Source of the DNA: Nitrincola lacisaponensis
GTDB taxonomy: Bacteria; Pseudomonadota; Gammaproteobacteria; Pseudomonadales; Balneatricaceae
Assembly: GCF_000691225.1 (NCBI RefSeq)
Contig: NZ_JMSZ01000032.1
Location: 558,001-622,000 of the forward strand
Length of the DNA stretch: 64,000 bases
Direction: 5' to 3'
Below, in pieces: positions 17,534 to 24,530 of the stretch. Made by a program: the position numbers and the translations under genes. Every line of letters starts with the position of its first letter. The stretch's first letter is position 1. Under the pieces are notes generated by a model. That model saw only the letters and a list, made by a program, of their open reading frames with translations. It was not told the origin of the DNA and did no database searches.

Positions 17534-18442
17534 ATGAGTCAAATCAACTGGTTTCCAGGTCATATGCACAAGGCACGTAAAGAAATTGCCGAGGTGATGG
17601 GTGAAATTGACCTGGTCATCGAAGTGCTGGATGCCCGCCTGCCACGCTCCAGTGAAAACCCGCTGGTAAACCAATTGCGCAAAGGCAAAGCTGTTCTGAA
17701 AATTCTGAATAAACAGGATCTGGCGGATCCGGCAGTTACACAGGTTTGGCTGGACCACTTTAATCAGCAGGAAGGGATGCAAGCCATTGCGCTGGATCAA
17801 TCACAGCAGAAGCTGATCAAGAGGCTGCCTGAAATCTGCAAACAGATGGTACCGGGACGTGCTCAGGCCGGTCGCCCTGTCCGGGCAATGATTATGGGCA
17901 TTCCCAATGTCGGCAAATCGACATTACTCAATGCCATTCTGGGAAGAAAGCTGGCCAAGGTCGGCAATGAGCCTGCTGTAACCCGCCAGCAAAAAAAGTA
18001 TACCGTGCAAAAAGGCCTGGCCTTGTCAGATACCCCGGGTATTTTGTGGCCCAAAATTGAAGACCCGGATTCAGGCTATCGCCTTGCCGTCAGTGGCGCA
18101 ATCAAGGATACAGCAATAGAGCACGAACTGGTGGCCGGCTATGCCGCACGTTTTATGCTGCAGCGTTATGGCGAACGCTTGCAGGAACGTTACCGTCTGG
18201 AGTCTTTGCCGGAGCTCGGTGATGAGTTGCTGGATGCTATCGGGCGCAAGCGAGGCTGCTTGCGTCCCGGTGGTGTTGTAGATCGACATAAAGCATCAGA
18301 GATTCTGATTAATGAGATGCGCTCGGGTAAGCTCGGACGTATCAGTTTTGAAACCCTGGAAGAGTGGCAGCTTAAAGATGAAGCTGCGCGTCTTGCCGCC
18401 CTGGAAGCAGCCGCTGAAGCCGCTGGAGAGAGATCATCATGA
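17534..18442 (+). CDS. Ribosome biogenesis GTPase RbgA/YlqF-like
   Basis: A 302-residue circularly permuted GTPase involved in late assembly of the large ribosomal subunit in Bacillus. The motif order is permuted as expected: VLDARLPRSS, G4 LNKQDLADP, then G1 MGIPNVGKSTLLNAI and G3 SDTPGILWP. The start is FPGHMHKARKEI, the family N-terminus. I use the ATG at 17534, preceded by GGA, rather than a TTG six codons earlier. The C-terminus is alanine- and glutamate-rich. It overlaps the next small gene by 4 bases (ATGA). Confidence 0.9.
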   Translation: MSQINWFPGHMHKARKEIAEVMGEIDLVIEVLDARLPRSSENPLVNQLRKGKAVLKILNKQDLADPAVTQVWLDHFNQQEGMQAIALDQSQQKLIKRLPEICKQMVPGRAQAGRPVRAMIMGIPNVGKSTLLNAILGRKLAKVGNEPAVTRQQKKYTVQKGLALSDTPGILWPKIEDPDSGYRLAVSGAIKDTAIEHELVAGYAARFMLQRYGERLQERYRLESLPELGDELLDAIGRKRGCLRPGGVVDRHKASEILINEMRSGKLGRISFETLEEWQLKDEAARLAALEAAAEAAGERSS

Positions 18443-18738
18443 CCCGTATCAAAAAACAGCGACGTGCTGCCAACCTGATTGTGCTGGATAAAACGCCAAA
18501 GAAAAAAGAGCGCCTGGCAGATCCTGAGAGCTATGAAAGTCGCAAGCAACAGGCGCTGAAAAAGCGCAAGAAAAAACTTTCGCTGTATGAAAAGGCTCGT
18601 CAGGAAGCAGAGCAGCAGGCGCGCAATGATGCAGCAGGCCGTCGTGGCAGCCAGAAATTGGGCCCCCTGGCCGATAAAATCCTCCGTATGAACGCCGAGA
18701 AGAAAAAAGCTGAAGCAACTTCGGACGCTGAAGCTTGA
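18439..18738 (+). CDS. Small basic hypothetical protein coupled to the RbgA-like GTPase
   Basis: A 99-residue, very lysine- and arginine-rich protein that I do not recognise. There are KKKER, KKRKKKL and EKKKAE clusters and a central, probably helical, charged part (YEKARQEAEQQARND); it has no membrane segment or signal peptide. The start overlaps the stop of the GTPase gene as ATGA, so the two are very likely translated together. A basic, RNA-binding-like composition and this coupling suggest a ribosome- or RNA-linked role, but that is inference. Threonine aldolase follows 33 bases later with its own Shine-Dalgarno. Confidence 0.75.
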   Translation: MTRIKKQRRAANLIVLDKTPKKKERLADPESYESRKQQALKKRKKKLSLYEKARQEAEQQARNDAAGRRGSQKLGPLADKILRMNAEKKKAEATSDAEA

Positions 18739-18771
18739 CCGCCTCTGTCCGGGATTAAAAAAAGGATATGT

Positions 18772-19830
18772 ATGTTTTTTGGAAGTGACAATCAGAGCGG
18801 AGCCTCTGAGCAGATCATCGAAGCACTGGTAGCTGCCAATCAGGGTATCTGTGCTTCTTATGGGGATGATCAATGGACTGAGCAAGCTGTCGCAAAGGTC
18901 CGTGAAGTATTTGAGCACCCGGATTGTTCAGTCTACTTTGTGGCGACAGGCACTGCAGCTAACTGCCTGGCATTATCATCGATGGTGAAACCCTGGCAGA
19001 CCATCATCTGCCATCACCAGGCGCATATCGCCATGGATGAGTCTACGGCACCGGAATTTTTTACCGGTGGCGCCCGCTTGATCACTCTGGGCGAGGGCAG
19101 TGCTCGACTGTCATTTTCACAGCTGCAGCAGTATCTGCAGCAACCACTACATGCGCCACATAATCCAGTTCCGGGTGCCTTGAGTCTGACGCAGTCCAAT
19201 GAAGCCGGTCAGGTCTATCGGCCTGAAGAGATTGCCCAACTGGCCGACCTGGCACATGCGCAGGGTATGAAAGTGCATATGGACGGTGCCCGTTTCAGTA
19301 ATGCTCTGGTCAGCCTGGGCTGCACGCCAGCTGATCTGAGCTGGCGTGCCGGTGTTGATGTGCTCTGTCTGGGGGCGAGTAAAAATGGTTGTCTGAGTGC
19401 CGAGATGGTGGTGATTTTTGATCCTCAACTGGCGGTCGATTTTGAGTATCGTCGCAAGCGTACCGGGCACCTGCTGTCCAAAGGACGACTACTGGGTTCG
19501 CAGGTATTGGCGTGGTTTGCCGATCAGCATTGGCTGGATCTGGCCAGGCATGCCAATCGCCAAGCGCTACGCCTGGCTGAGGGGTTGAAACAGCATGCGG
19601 ACATCTCTGTGGTCTGGCCTGTAGAGGCCAACAGCCTGTTTGTATTGCTGCCACGTAATCTGGCGAATGCGCTGGAAGCGCAGGGGGCTGTGTTTTATGA
19701 CTGGGATGTCCGCACACTGCCTTCAGGAATCAGCTGTCGTGCTGATCAACGCTTTGTGCGCATGGTCACGTCCTTTGTGACATCGGATGCTGATCTGGAT
19801 GCGTTTCTGGCGCATTGCCAAAGCGTATAA
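18772..19830 (+). CDS. Low-specificity threonine aldolase
   Basis: PLP enzyme splitting threonine or allo-threonine into glycine and acetaldehyde. The 352-residue protein has the fold-type I pattern: FVATGTAANCLALSS, HQAHIAMDES, VHMDGARFSNAL (cofactor Asp) and the Schiff-base lysine in CLGASKNGCLSAE. It resembles the Pseudomonas-type enzymes more than E. coli LtaE. An AAAGGA Shine-Dalgarno precedes the ATG. Its stop is 9 bases from the stop of the convergent exporter gene. Confidence 0.88.
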   Translation: MFFGSDNQSGASEQIIEALVAANQGICASYGDDQWTEQAVAKVREVFEHPDCSVYFVATGTAANCLALSSMVKPWQTIICHHQAHIAMDESTAPEFFTGGARLITLGEGSARLSFSQLQQYLQQPLHAPHNPVPGALSLTQSNEAGQVYRPEEIAQLADLAHAQGMKVHMDGARFSNALVSLGCTPADLSWRAGVDVLCLGASKNGCLSAEMVVIFDPQLAVDFEYRRKRTGHLLSKGRLLGSQVLAWFADQHWLDLARHANRQALRLAEGLKQHADISVVWPVEANSLFVLLPRNLANALEAQGAVFYDWDVRTLPSGISCRADQRFVRMVTSFVTSDADLDAFLAHCQSV

Positions 19831-19839
19831 TTCATTATA

Positions 19840-20784
19840 TCAGTGGGTTGGTTGCCTGGGGCGTATCCCGCTGGCAATCAACACGCCGAGACCAATACAC
19901 AACATGCCCAGTATGGCGGCATTACTGAGGCTTTCTCCCAGCAAGGGCAGAGCCGCAATACCAGCTACAACCGGTGTCAGTGACCCAATTGCAGATGTGT
20001 TTTCGGCACCAAGGCGATTAATTGCATAGCCATAACAAAATCCTGCCAGTAATCCGGCTCCCAATACCTGCATCACCAGTTGGAGCAGTAGCTCATGATC
20101 GCTGGCGAGCAGTATTCCGCTGTTAAAGCCCTGACTGAAGCCCTGCAGCAGCAGGATCAAACTGGAGCCCAGGCATAGCAATCCTGCTGCAGCCAGGGGT
20201 GGCAACCCTGCCACACGCATGGATACAGTAAACACGGCCCAGCAAAAACTGGCACCCAGCAATAACAGATCGCCTTTCAGTATATCGGTATTGTTTTGCA
20301 GCAAGGATGGCATCATTAATGCCAGGACACCCAGCAAAATCATCAGTAATCCGCACAAGCGACGACGGTTAGGTGGTTCGCGATAAAACAGCATGGCAAT
20401 CAAGGTCACAAAAACCGGGAAAGTGCCCGGAATCAATAAGCCGGCATGTACTACGGGTGCGTGTTTCAGGCCCTCCGCGCTCAGGTAGAAAAATGGCAAA
20501 CCTGCACCAAGGATAATGCCGATCAGGTAGCGTTTGCGCGTTTCCAGCAGTGCATGCCGGGAGCGCCAGACAAATGGAAACAGCAAAACAGCAGGCAGTG
20601 CATAGCGCATCATTGCCAGATCGAACGTAGTCAGCACAGACCCGCCCGAATAGCGCATGGCCACCAGCCAGCCAGACCAGATACACACTGTCAGCAAGGC
20701 TGCCAGCATGCCCAGATGAAACTCCATACCGCTGGCGATATGTCGGTAAGCGGGTTCTTGTCGGATATTGGTGTCAGTGTACAT
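19840..20784 (-). CDS. EamA/DMT-family transporter, probable amino-acid or metabolite exporter
   Basis: A 314-residue inner-membrane protein with two EamA repeats, about ten hydrophobic segments and an N-terminal cytosolic tail of around 20 residues. Repeat landmarks are LLTVCIWSGWLVAMRYSG and LLGASFCWAVFTVSMRVAG. Its ATG has GAGG 7 bases upstream. It is divergent from an Lrp/AsnC-family regulator across 134 bases, a layout typical of amino-acid exporters controlled by their neighbour. Threonine aldolase next door hints at threonine or glycine metabolism, but the substrate is not shown by the sequence. Confidence 0.85.
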   Translation of the reverse strand: MYTDTNIRQEPAYRHIASGMEFHLGMLAALLTVCIWSGWLVAMRYSGGSVLTTFDLAMMRYALPAVLLFPFVWRSRHALLETRKRYLIGIILGAGLPFFYLSAEGLKHAPVVHAGLLIPGTFPVFVTLIAMLFYREPPNRRRLCGLLMILLGVLALMMPSLLQNNTDILKGDLLLLGASFCWAVFTVSMRVAGLPPLAAAGLLCLGSSLILLLQGFSQGFNSGILLASDHELLLQLVMQVLGAGLLAGFCYGYAINRLGAENTSAIGSLTPVVAGIAALPLLGESLSNAAILGMLCIGLGVLIASGIRPRQPTH

Positions 20785-20918
20785 CGCATCGCCTCAACAG
20801 GTTTGTGTCGGCTATTATGCTGCGTAACCTGCTGAAATGTCCTTGCGAAATATACACGTAAAGCATAAATATTGGACTATAATGCTAATTATTAAATTAA
20901 TACTGGAATATTATTTCA
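20785..20918. promoter_or_regulatory. Shared divergent promoter region of the exporter and the Lrp-family gene
   Basis: The right half is strongly AT-rich, as usual for Lrp-family binding sites. A TATAAT at 20878-20883, 36 bases before the Lrp-family ATG, is a candidate -10 for the rightward gene, though its -35 match is poor. I see no clean palindrome, which is normal for this family. Confidence 0.45.
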
Positions 20919-21386
20919 ATGATTGCGCTTGATGCTATTGATGTACGTATCCTGAACGCCTTGCAGAAAAATGGCCGCTTAACCAATGTAGAGCTGGCTG
21001 AGCAGGTCAGCCTGTCCGCTTCGCCATGCCTCAGGCGTGTCAGGCTGCTGGAAGAGGCGGGTATTATTACCGGTTACCGGGCGCAGCTGGACCCGGCATG
21101 TCTGGGGCTGGGTATGAGTGTGTTTGTTGATCTGAGGTTAAGCCATCATAACGATGCGGCCAGTGATGAGTTTGAAGCGGCCATTTTGCGCCTGAATAAT
21201 GTTATCAACTGTTATCTGGTATCAGGCTCTGCAGACTATCGCCTGGAAGTGTTGGTCAAGGATTTGCAAGGGTATGAAGTGCTGCTGCGTCAGTTACAGT
21301 GCTTGCCTCATGTGAAAGATATCCAGAGCAACTTTGTAATTCGCTCTGTCAAAGCGCAGGCTCCCATGCCTATTGCGGCTTCCTGA
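20919..21386 (+). CDS. Lrp/AsnC-family transcriptional regulator
   Basis: A 155-residue regulator. The N-terminal winged helix reads LDAIDVRILNALQKNGRLTN and VELAEQVSLSASPCLRRVRLLEEAG, followed by GYRAQLDPACLGLGMSVFV and the C-terminal RAM ligand domain (ILRLNNVINCYLVSGSADYRLEVLV). This is the family's canonical length. Being divergent from an EamA exporter, it most likely controls that gene in response to an amino acid. It is not the global Lrp, which is longer and differs in the HTH. The Shine-Dalgarno is weak. Confidence 0.92.
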   Translation: MIALDAIDVRILNALQKNGRLTNVELAEQVSLSASPCLRRVRLLEEAGIITGYRAQLDPACLGLGMSVFVDLRLSHHNDAASDEFEAAILRLNNVINCYLVSGSADYRLEVLVKDLQGYEVLLRQLQCLPHVKDIQSNFVIRSVKAQAPMPIAAS

Positions 21387-21483
21387 TAAAAAGGCCAGCG
21401 ACCCGAAGGTGACTGGCCTGTGACCCTGGCTGCCAGACCCCTGGGGCCGGAGCTTTGTGGTCAGAAAGGCTTCAAGCCTCTCT
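21387..21483 (-). ncRNA. Candidate small RNA of about 97 nt
   Basis: On the minus strand a promoter (21490-21517) is followed by about 97 bases that end in a textbook intrinsic terminator. The 5' part folds as a nearly perfect hairpin with outer arms TCAGA and TCTGA and an inner stem AGGCT / AGCCT closed by TGA. A middle stem CTGG-CAG-CCAG follows, then the terminator hairpin. There is no plausible reading frame. It lies between the stops of the Lrp-family gene and the toxin gene. I checked the signatures of 4.5S, 6S, tmRNA and RNase P RNA and found none, so this would be an unassigned sRNA. Confidence 0.55.
21388..21418 (-). terminator. Intrinsic terminator with a UUCG tetraloop
   Basis: On the minus strand GGCCAG (21413-21418) pairs with CTGGCC (21393-21398), with an inner ACC/GGT closing a TTCG loop and a run of five Ts after the stem (21388-21392). 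The T-run exists only on this strand, so it ends leftward transcripts, not the Lrp-family gene. Confidence 0.8.
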
Positions 21484-21489
21484 GATTTC

Positions 21490-21517
21490 AGTGTAGAACA
21501 GTTGTGCAGAATGTAAA
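21490..21517 (-). promoter_or_regulatory. Promoter for the candidate small RNA
   Basis: Read on the minus strand: -35 TTTACA (21512-21517), a 16-base spacer, and -10 TACACT (21490-21495). Transcription would start near 21483. It lies downstream of the toxin operon's own weak terminator, so the RNA need not be a toxin 3' end. Confidence 0.5.
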
Positions 21518-21557
21518 GTGACTAAAAAATCAGCTTAGAAAAGGTTTGATGTGATCT

Positions 21558-21576
21558 AAAAAACCGAGGGGCGGTT
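21558..21576 (-). terminator. Weak intrinsic terminator after the toxin gene
   Basis: On the minus strand AACCG and CGGTT (five pairs, CCCCT loop) are followed by a T-run, about 25 bases beyond the toxin stop. The stem is short, so read-through into the sRNA region is possible. Confidence 0.5.
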
Positions 21577-21600
21577 GTTTCATGATTTACTTGATAAATT

Positions 21601-21903
21601 TTAAATCAGCCTTGCGACGCTTTTTGGCGTTATCGTAGAAATTTTCATTAGAAGATGCAAGGTGAGTTTTTCTTCTTGCCAGTTGTAGCCCAGCAGCACC
21701 TGCTGTCCATTCAAGCTGAACTTGTGAACTCTCAGATAACTGAGATCACCTCTTTTCTGTTGCCCGATTTCTGGATTGGCAATGATTATGTCGATTTCAT
21801 CTTCAATGATGGCGACGTCCTCGTCGCAAAGCATATCGAGAGCCTTTTTGAACACCGGGCTCTCGTAGACTTCAATCCCGGCTTCGCTGAGTTCTCCGCT
21901 CAT
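21601..21903 (-). CDS. RelE/ParE-family type II toxin
   Basis: A 100-residue protein with the toxin fold's elements: VYESPVFKKALDML, then DIIIANPEIGQQKRGDLSYLRVHKF and VLLGYNWQEEKLTLHLLMK near the C-terminus. This is a ParE/RelE pattern in which the target (ribosome or gyrase) cannot be told from sequence. It overlaps the antitoxin gene by 32 bases, downstream of it, as usual for such pairs. The ATG at 21903 has GGAAAGG upstream. Lower GC than its neighbours suggests an acquired element. Confidence 0.78.
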   Translation of the reverse strand: MSGELSEAGIEVYESPVFKKALDMLCDEDVAIIEDEIDIIIANPEIGQQKRGDLSYLRVHKFSLNGQQVLLGYNWQEEKLTLHLLMKISTITPKSVARLI

Positions 21904-22108
21904 ATTTGGTTACCTTTCCGGCGATCATAGCCTCACGGGCGATCAGGGCTTCACGTATGAACCCATAGGGTAAATCAGGATTGTCTTCGACAATTTGGCC
22001 AATTTTTGCCCAATGTTCAATTTGCTTGGGTACTGTTCTGTGTGAGGCAGAAGAATACATTTTTACGGTCTCAACAAAGTCATCGTCGAGACGAACGCTG
22101 ATGGCCAT
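21872..22108 (-). CDS. ParD-like antitoxin
   Basis: A 78-residue antitoxin. It starts MAISVRLDDDFVETVKMYSSA, a ribbon-helix-helix-like DNA-binding part, followed by RTVPKQIEHWAKIGQIVEDNPDLPYGFI, which is characteristic of the ParD-like antitoxin family (Pfam PF11903). The basic C-terminal tail probably wraps the toxin. A strong Shine-Dalgarno (AAGGGGG) lies about 5 bases before the ATG. It is first in the operon and overlaps the toxin gene. Confidence 0.8.
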   Translation of the reverse strand: MAISVRLDDDFVETVKMYSSASHRTVPKQIEHWAKIGQIVEDNPDLPYGFIREALIAREAMIAGKVTKYERRTQRSRD

Positions 22109-22292
22109 AATTACCCCCTTACCTCTGTATCGAGCTTGCTTGTTAGTTGATTTATAACTTGATTATTAAGTGTGCAAGATTATTTTTCGACAATTTGTCG
22201 CGTTTTGCAATTTATTATCATTATAAGAAGATGTTCTGTGCACAGAAGCTTATGTTCAGGTTGGCTGGTAAATCAGGCAGAGAGGCCTGAAA
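22109..22292 (-). promoter_or_regulatory. Upstream region of the toxin-antitoxin operon with an inverted repeat
   Basis: AT-rich. On the minus strand TTGCAC and TATAAA 15 bases apart (about 22152-22176) are a possible, rather tightly spaced, promoter. A 13-base inverted repeat, CGACAA-T-TTGTCG (22188-22200), sits just upstream and may be a binding site for the antitoxin or the pair. I see no gene here. Confidence 0.4.
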
Positions 22293-22328
22293 TAAAAAAC
22301 CGCGCCATCTTGGAGAAGAGTGGCGCGG
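22293..22328 (-). terminator. Terminator of aceA
   Basis: On the minus strand CCGCGCCA (22321-22328) pairs with TGGCGCGG (22300-22307), followed by TTTTTT (22294-22299). It lies about 85 bases after the aceA stop and separates it from the toxin-antitoxin operon. Confidence 0.88.
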
Positions 22329-22412
22329 CTCAGTGATATTTCGGCACACGATTGGCACACGAAATATTCGTTATCTATAACTCCTTGGCCTGCAAGGGGC
22401 TATTAGACCAGA

Positions 22413-24008
22413 TCAGAACTGGTTCATGGTGTTGTCTTTACCGGACGCTTTCAGTGCTGCATCACCAGAGAAGTACTCTTTGTGATCGTCACCCATGTCG
22501 GAACCAGCCATGTTCTGGTGCTTGACGCATGCGATACCCTGACGGATCTCTTTACGCTGAACACCTTCTACGTAGCCGAGCATACCAGCAGCACCGAAGT
22601 ACTCTTTAGCCAGGTTGTCAGTAGACAGCGCAGCTGTGTGGTAGGTTGGCAGGGTGATCAGGTGGTGGAAGATACCTGCTTCACGTGCTGCATCAGCCTG
22701 GAAGGTGCGGATACGGTTGTCAGCTTCGATTGCCAGCTCAGTGTTATCGTAATCAACAGACATCAGGTTGGCACGGTCGTAAGCAGAAACGTCTTTGCCG
22801 GCCTCAACCATCGCATCAAACACCTGCTGACGGAAGTTCAGTGTCCAGTTGAAAGACGGGCTGTTGTTGTATACCAGCTTGGCATTTGGAACCACTTCGC
22901 GGATGCGGTTAACCATTGCAGCGATCTGGCCAACGTGTGGCTTTTCTGTCTCGATCCACAGCAGGTCTGCACCGTTCTGCAGTGAGGTGATGCAGTCCAG
23001 CACAACGCGATCTTCGCCAGAGCCTTTCTTGAACTGGAACAGACCAGATGCCAAACGCTTGGGCTTGAGCAGCTTGCCGTTTGCTTTGACAACAACATCA
23101 CCATTCGCGATGTCTGCAGCGCTGTCGATGTAATCACCGTCCAGGAAGCTGTTGTACAGGTCACCCAGGTCGCCTGGCTCGTTGGTGACAGCGATCTGCT
23201 TGGTCAGACCAGCACCCAGAGAGTCAGTACGTGCAACGATGATGCCGTTATCAACACCCAGTTCCAGGAAGGCGTAACGTACAGCGCGGATTTTTGCCAG
23301 GAAGTCAGCATGTGGAACGGTAACCTTACCATCCTGGTGGCCACACTGCTTCTCATCAGATACCTGGTTTTCGATCTGGATAGCACAGGCACCGGCTTCA
23401 ATCATTTTCTTGGCCAGCAGGTAGGTGGCTTCTTCGTTACCGAAACCTGCATCGATATCAGCGATGATGGGGACAACATGGGTTTCAAAGTTGTCGATCT
23501 TGGCCTGAACTTCTGCTTCAGCAGCTTTGTCGCCAGCAGCGCGAGCGGCATCCAGAGCGCGGAACAGACCGCCCATTTCACGTGCATCCGCCTGGCGCAG
23601 GAAGGTGTACAGCTCTTCAATCAGCGCAGGTACAGAGGTTTTTTCGTGCATTGACTGGTCAGGCAGAGGCCCGAACTCGGAACGCAGTGCTGCGATCATC
23701 CAGCCTGACAGGTACAGGTAACGTTTTTTGGTGGTGCCAAAGTGCTTTTTGATAGCGATCAGCTTCTGCTGACCGATAAAGCCATGCCAGCAACCCAGAG
23801 ACTGAGTGTAAGCGGCACTGTTTGCATCGTATTCAGCCATGTCCTTACGCATGATATCAGCGGTGTAACGCGCGATATCCAGACCTGTCTTGAAGCGGTT
23901 CTGTGCACGCATGCGAGCGGCGTATTCAGGGTTGATTCCCTCGAATGCAGGACCGAACTCTTTGGCAAGCTGAGCGATAGCGTCGATGTCTTTATTGAGA
24001 GTAGACAT
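22413..24008 (-). CDS. aceA: Isocitrate lyase
   Basis: First enzyme of the glyoxylate shunt: isocitrate to glyoxylate and succinate, needed for growth on acetate and fatty acids. At 531 residues it is the longer Pseudomonas-type form, not the 434-residue E. coli form. The active-site loop reads EKQCGHQDGKVTVPH with the catalytic Cys. IADIDAGFGNEEATYLLAKKM and IQIENQVSDEK form the metal and substrate site. AGAAGGA precedes the ATG. The gene stands alone: malate synthase is not in the window. Two TGTAGT-N3-ACTACA palindromes lie upstream. Confidence 0.96.
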   Translation of the reverse strand: MSTLNKDIDAIAQLAKEFGPAFEGINPEYAARMRAQNRFKTGLDIARYTADIMRKDMAEYDANSAAYTQSLGCWHGFIGQQKLIAIKKHFGTTKKRYLYLSGWMIAALRSEFGPLPDQSMHEKTSVPALIEELYTFLRQADAREMGGLFRALDAARAAGDKAAEAEVQAKIDNFETHVVPIIADIDAGFGNEEATYLLAKKMIEAGACAIQIENQVSDEKQCGHQDGKVTVPHADFLAKIRAVRYAFLELGVDNGIIVARTDSLGAGLTKQIAVTNEPGDLGDLYNSFLDGDYIDSAADIANGDVVVKANGKLLKPKRLASGLFQFKKGSGEDRVVLDCITSLQNGADLLWIETEKPHVGQIAAMVNRIREVVPNAKLVYNNSPSFNWTLNFRQQVFDAMVEAGKDVSAYDRANLMSVDYDNTELAIEADNRIRTFQADAAREAGIFHHLITLPTYHTAALSTDNLAKEYFGAAGMLGYVEGVQRKEIRQGIACVKHQNMAGSDMGDDHKEYFSGDAALKASGKDNTMNQF

Positions 24009-24101
24009 GGTTTTTCCTTCTCAAAATTTACGGTTAAGGAGGTGTAATCAGTATTCCTGACACCTCTGTGAGCAATGCCCGCAGTGGCGTTGTTGATATG
24101 C

Positions 24102-24130
24102 ATCATGTCGGTAAGGGGCGGCGGAGTCAA
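24102..24130 (-). promoter_or_regulatory. Candidate aceA promoter
   Basis: On the minus strand -35 TTGACT (24125-24130) and -10 CATGAT (24102-24107) are 17 bases apart; a start near 24095 would give a leader of about 87 bases. The two palindromes lie upstream of the -35 box, a position that suits an activator more than a repressor. Confidence 0.45.
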
Positions 24131-24157
24131 AGCTGTTTTTGTGCAGGGCAGCAAGAG

Positions 24158-24172
24158 TGTAGTGATACTACA
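24158..24172. promoter_or_regulatory. Palindromic operator 1 upstream of aceA
   Basis: Perfect inverted repeat TGTAGT-GAT-ACTACA. It matches the form TGTAnT-N3-AnTACA described for the RpiR-family carbon regulators HexR and RccR, which respond to KDPG and control glyoxylate-shunt and gluconeogenic genes. No such regulator gene is in the window, so the assignment is inference. Confidence 0.65.
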
Positions 24173-24191
24173 ACCTTATTCAGGGTATGAG

Positions 24192-24206
24192 TGTAGTTTT
24201 ACTACA
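24192..24206. promoter_or_regulatory. Palindromic operator 2 upstream of aceA
   Basis: Perfect inverted repeat TGTAGT-TTT-ACTACA, centred 34 bases from the first copy, with the same flanking G at the left. Two near-identical perfect copies so close together are very unlikely by chance. Confidence 0.68.
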
Positions 24207-24208
24207 GC

Positions 24209-24448
24209 TGCAACAGTTCCGGATTGGTGTTTTAGGTTAGTAAACATCATGAATTCAGCTGAATTGTGGCTGAGGGTTAGACTTTGGTAAAGGTGCAATG
24301 AGGTGTTTTTTAATCGCAACTACCGGAATATAAAAATAGTTTTTTATTTCTATTTATTCTATAAAAAAGTGACTACAAAACAGCTGAAAATCATTAGAAA
24401 TGGCTGATTTTGTTCGTCTTTATACCAAAGTTTGTAGTCTTTAGTCGT
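24209..24448. other. AT-rich non-coding stretch with nested inverted repeats
   Basis: This part of the 522-base gap between aceA and roxA holds no gene. At 24371-24439 GACTACAAA and TTTGTAGTC form 9-base inverted arms, enclosing a second pair AAAATCA / TGATTTT. The outer arms contain the same TGTAGT/ACTACA half-sites as the aceA palindromes. It could be an additional regulator site or a structured transcript. Confidence 0.45.
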
Positions 24449-24488
24449 AAAAAAGCCCGCTGATTTCTGTAGTGAAAAAGCGGGCTTT
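24449..24488 (-). terminator. Terminator at the end of the roxA operon
   Basis: On the minus strand AAAGCCCGCT (24479-24488) pairs with AGCGGGCTTT (24452-24461), followed by a T-run (24449-24454 as As on the plus strand). It lies about 43 bases after the roxA stop. On the plus strand the stem is not followed by a useful T-run. Confidence 0.85.
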
Positions 24489-24530
24489 GAAAGAGTCGAG
24501 CGTATCTGTCAGTCAGGCTGACCTAATATG

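Noticed and set aside
21387-21483. 4.5S (SRP) RNA for the candidate small RNA, because of its length of about 100 nt
   Set aside because: The conserved GGTCAGGTCCGGAAGGAAGC-type domain IV sequence is missing.
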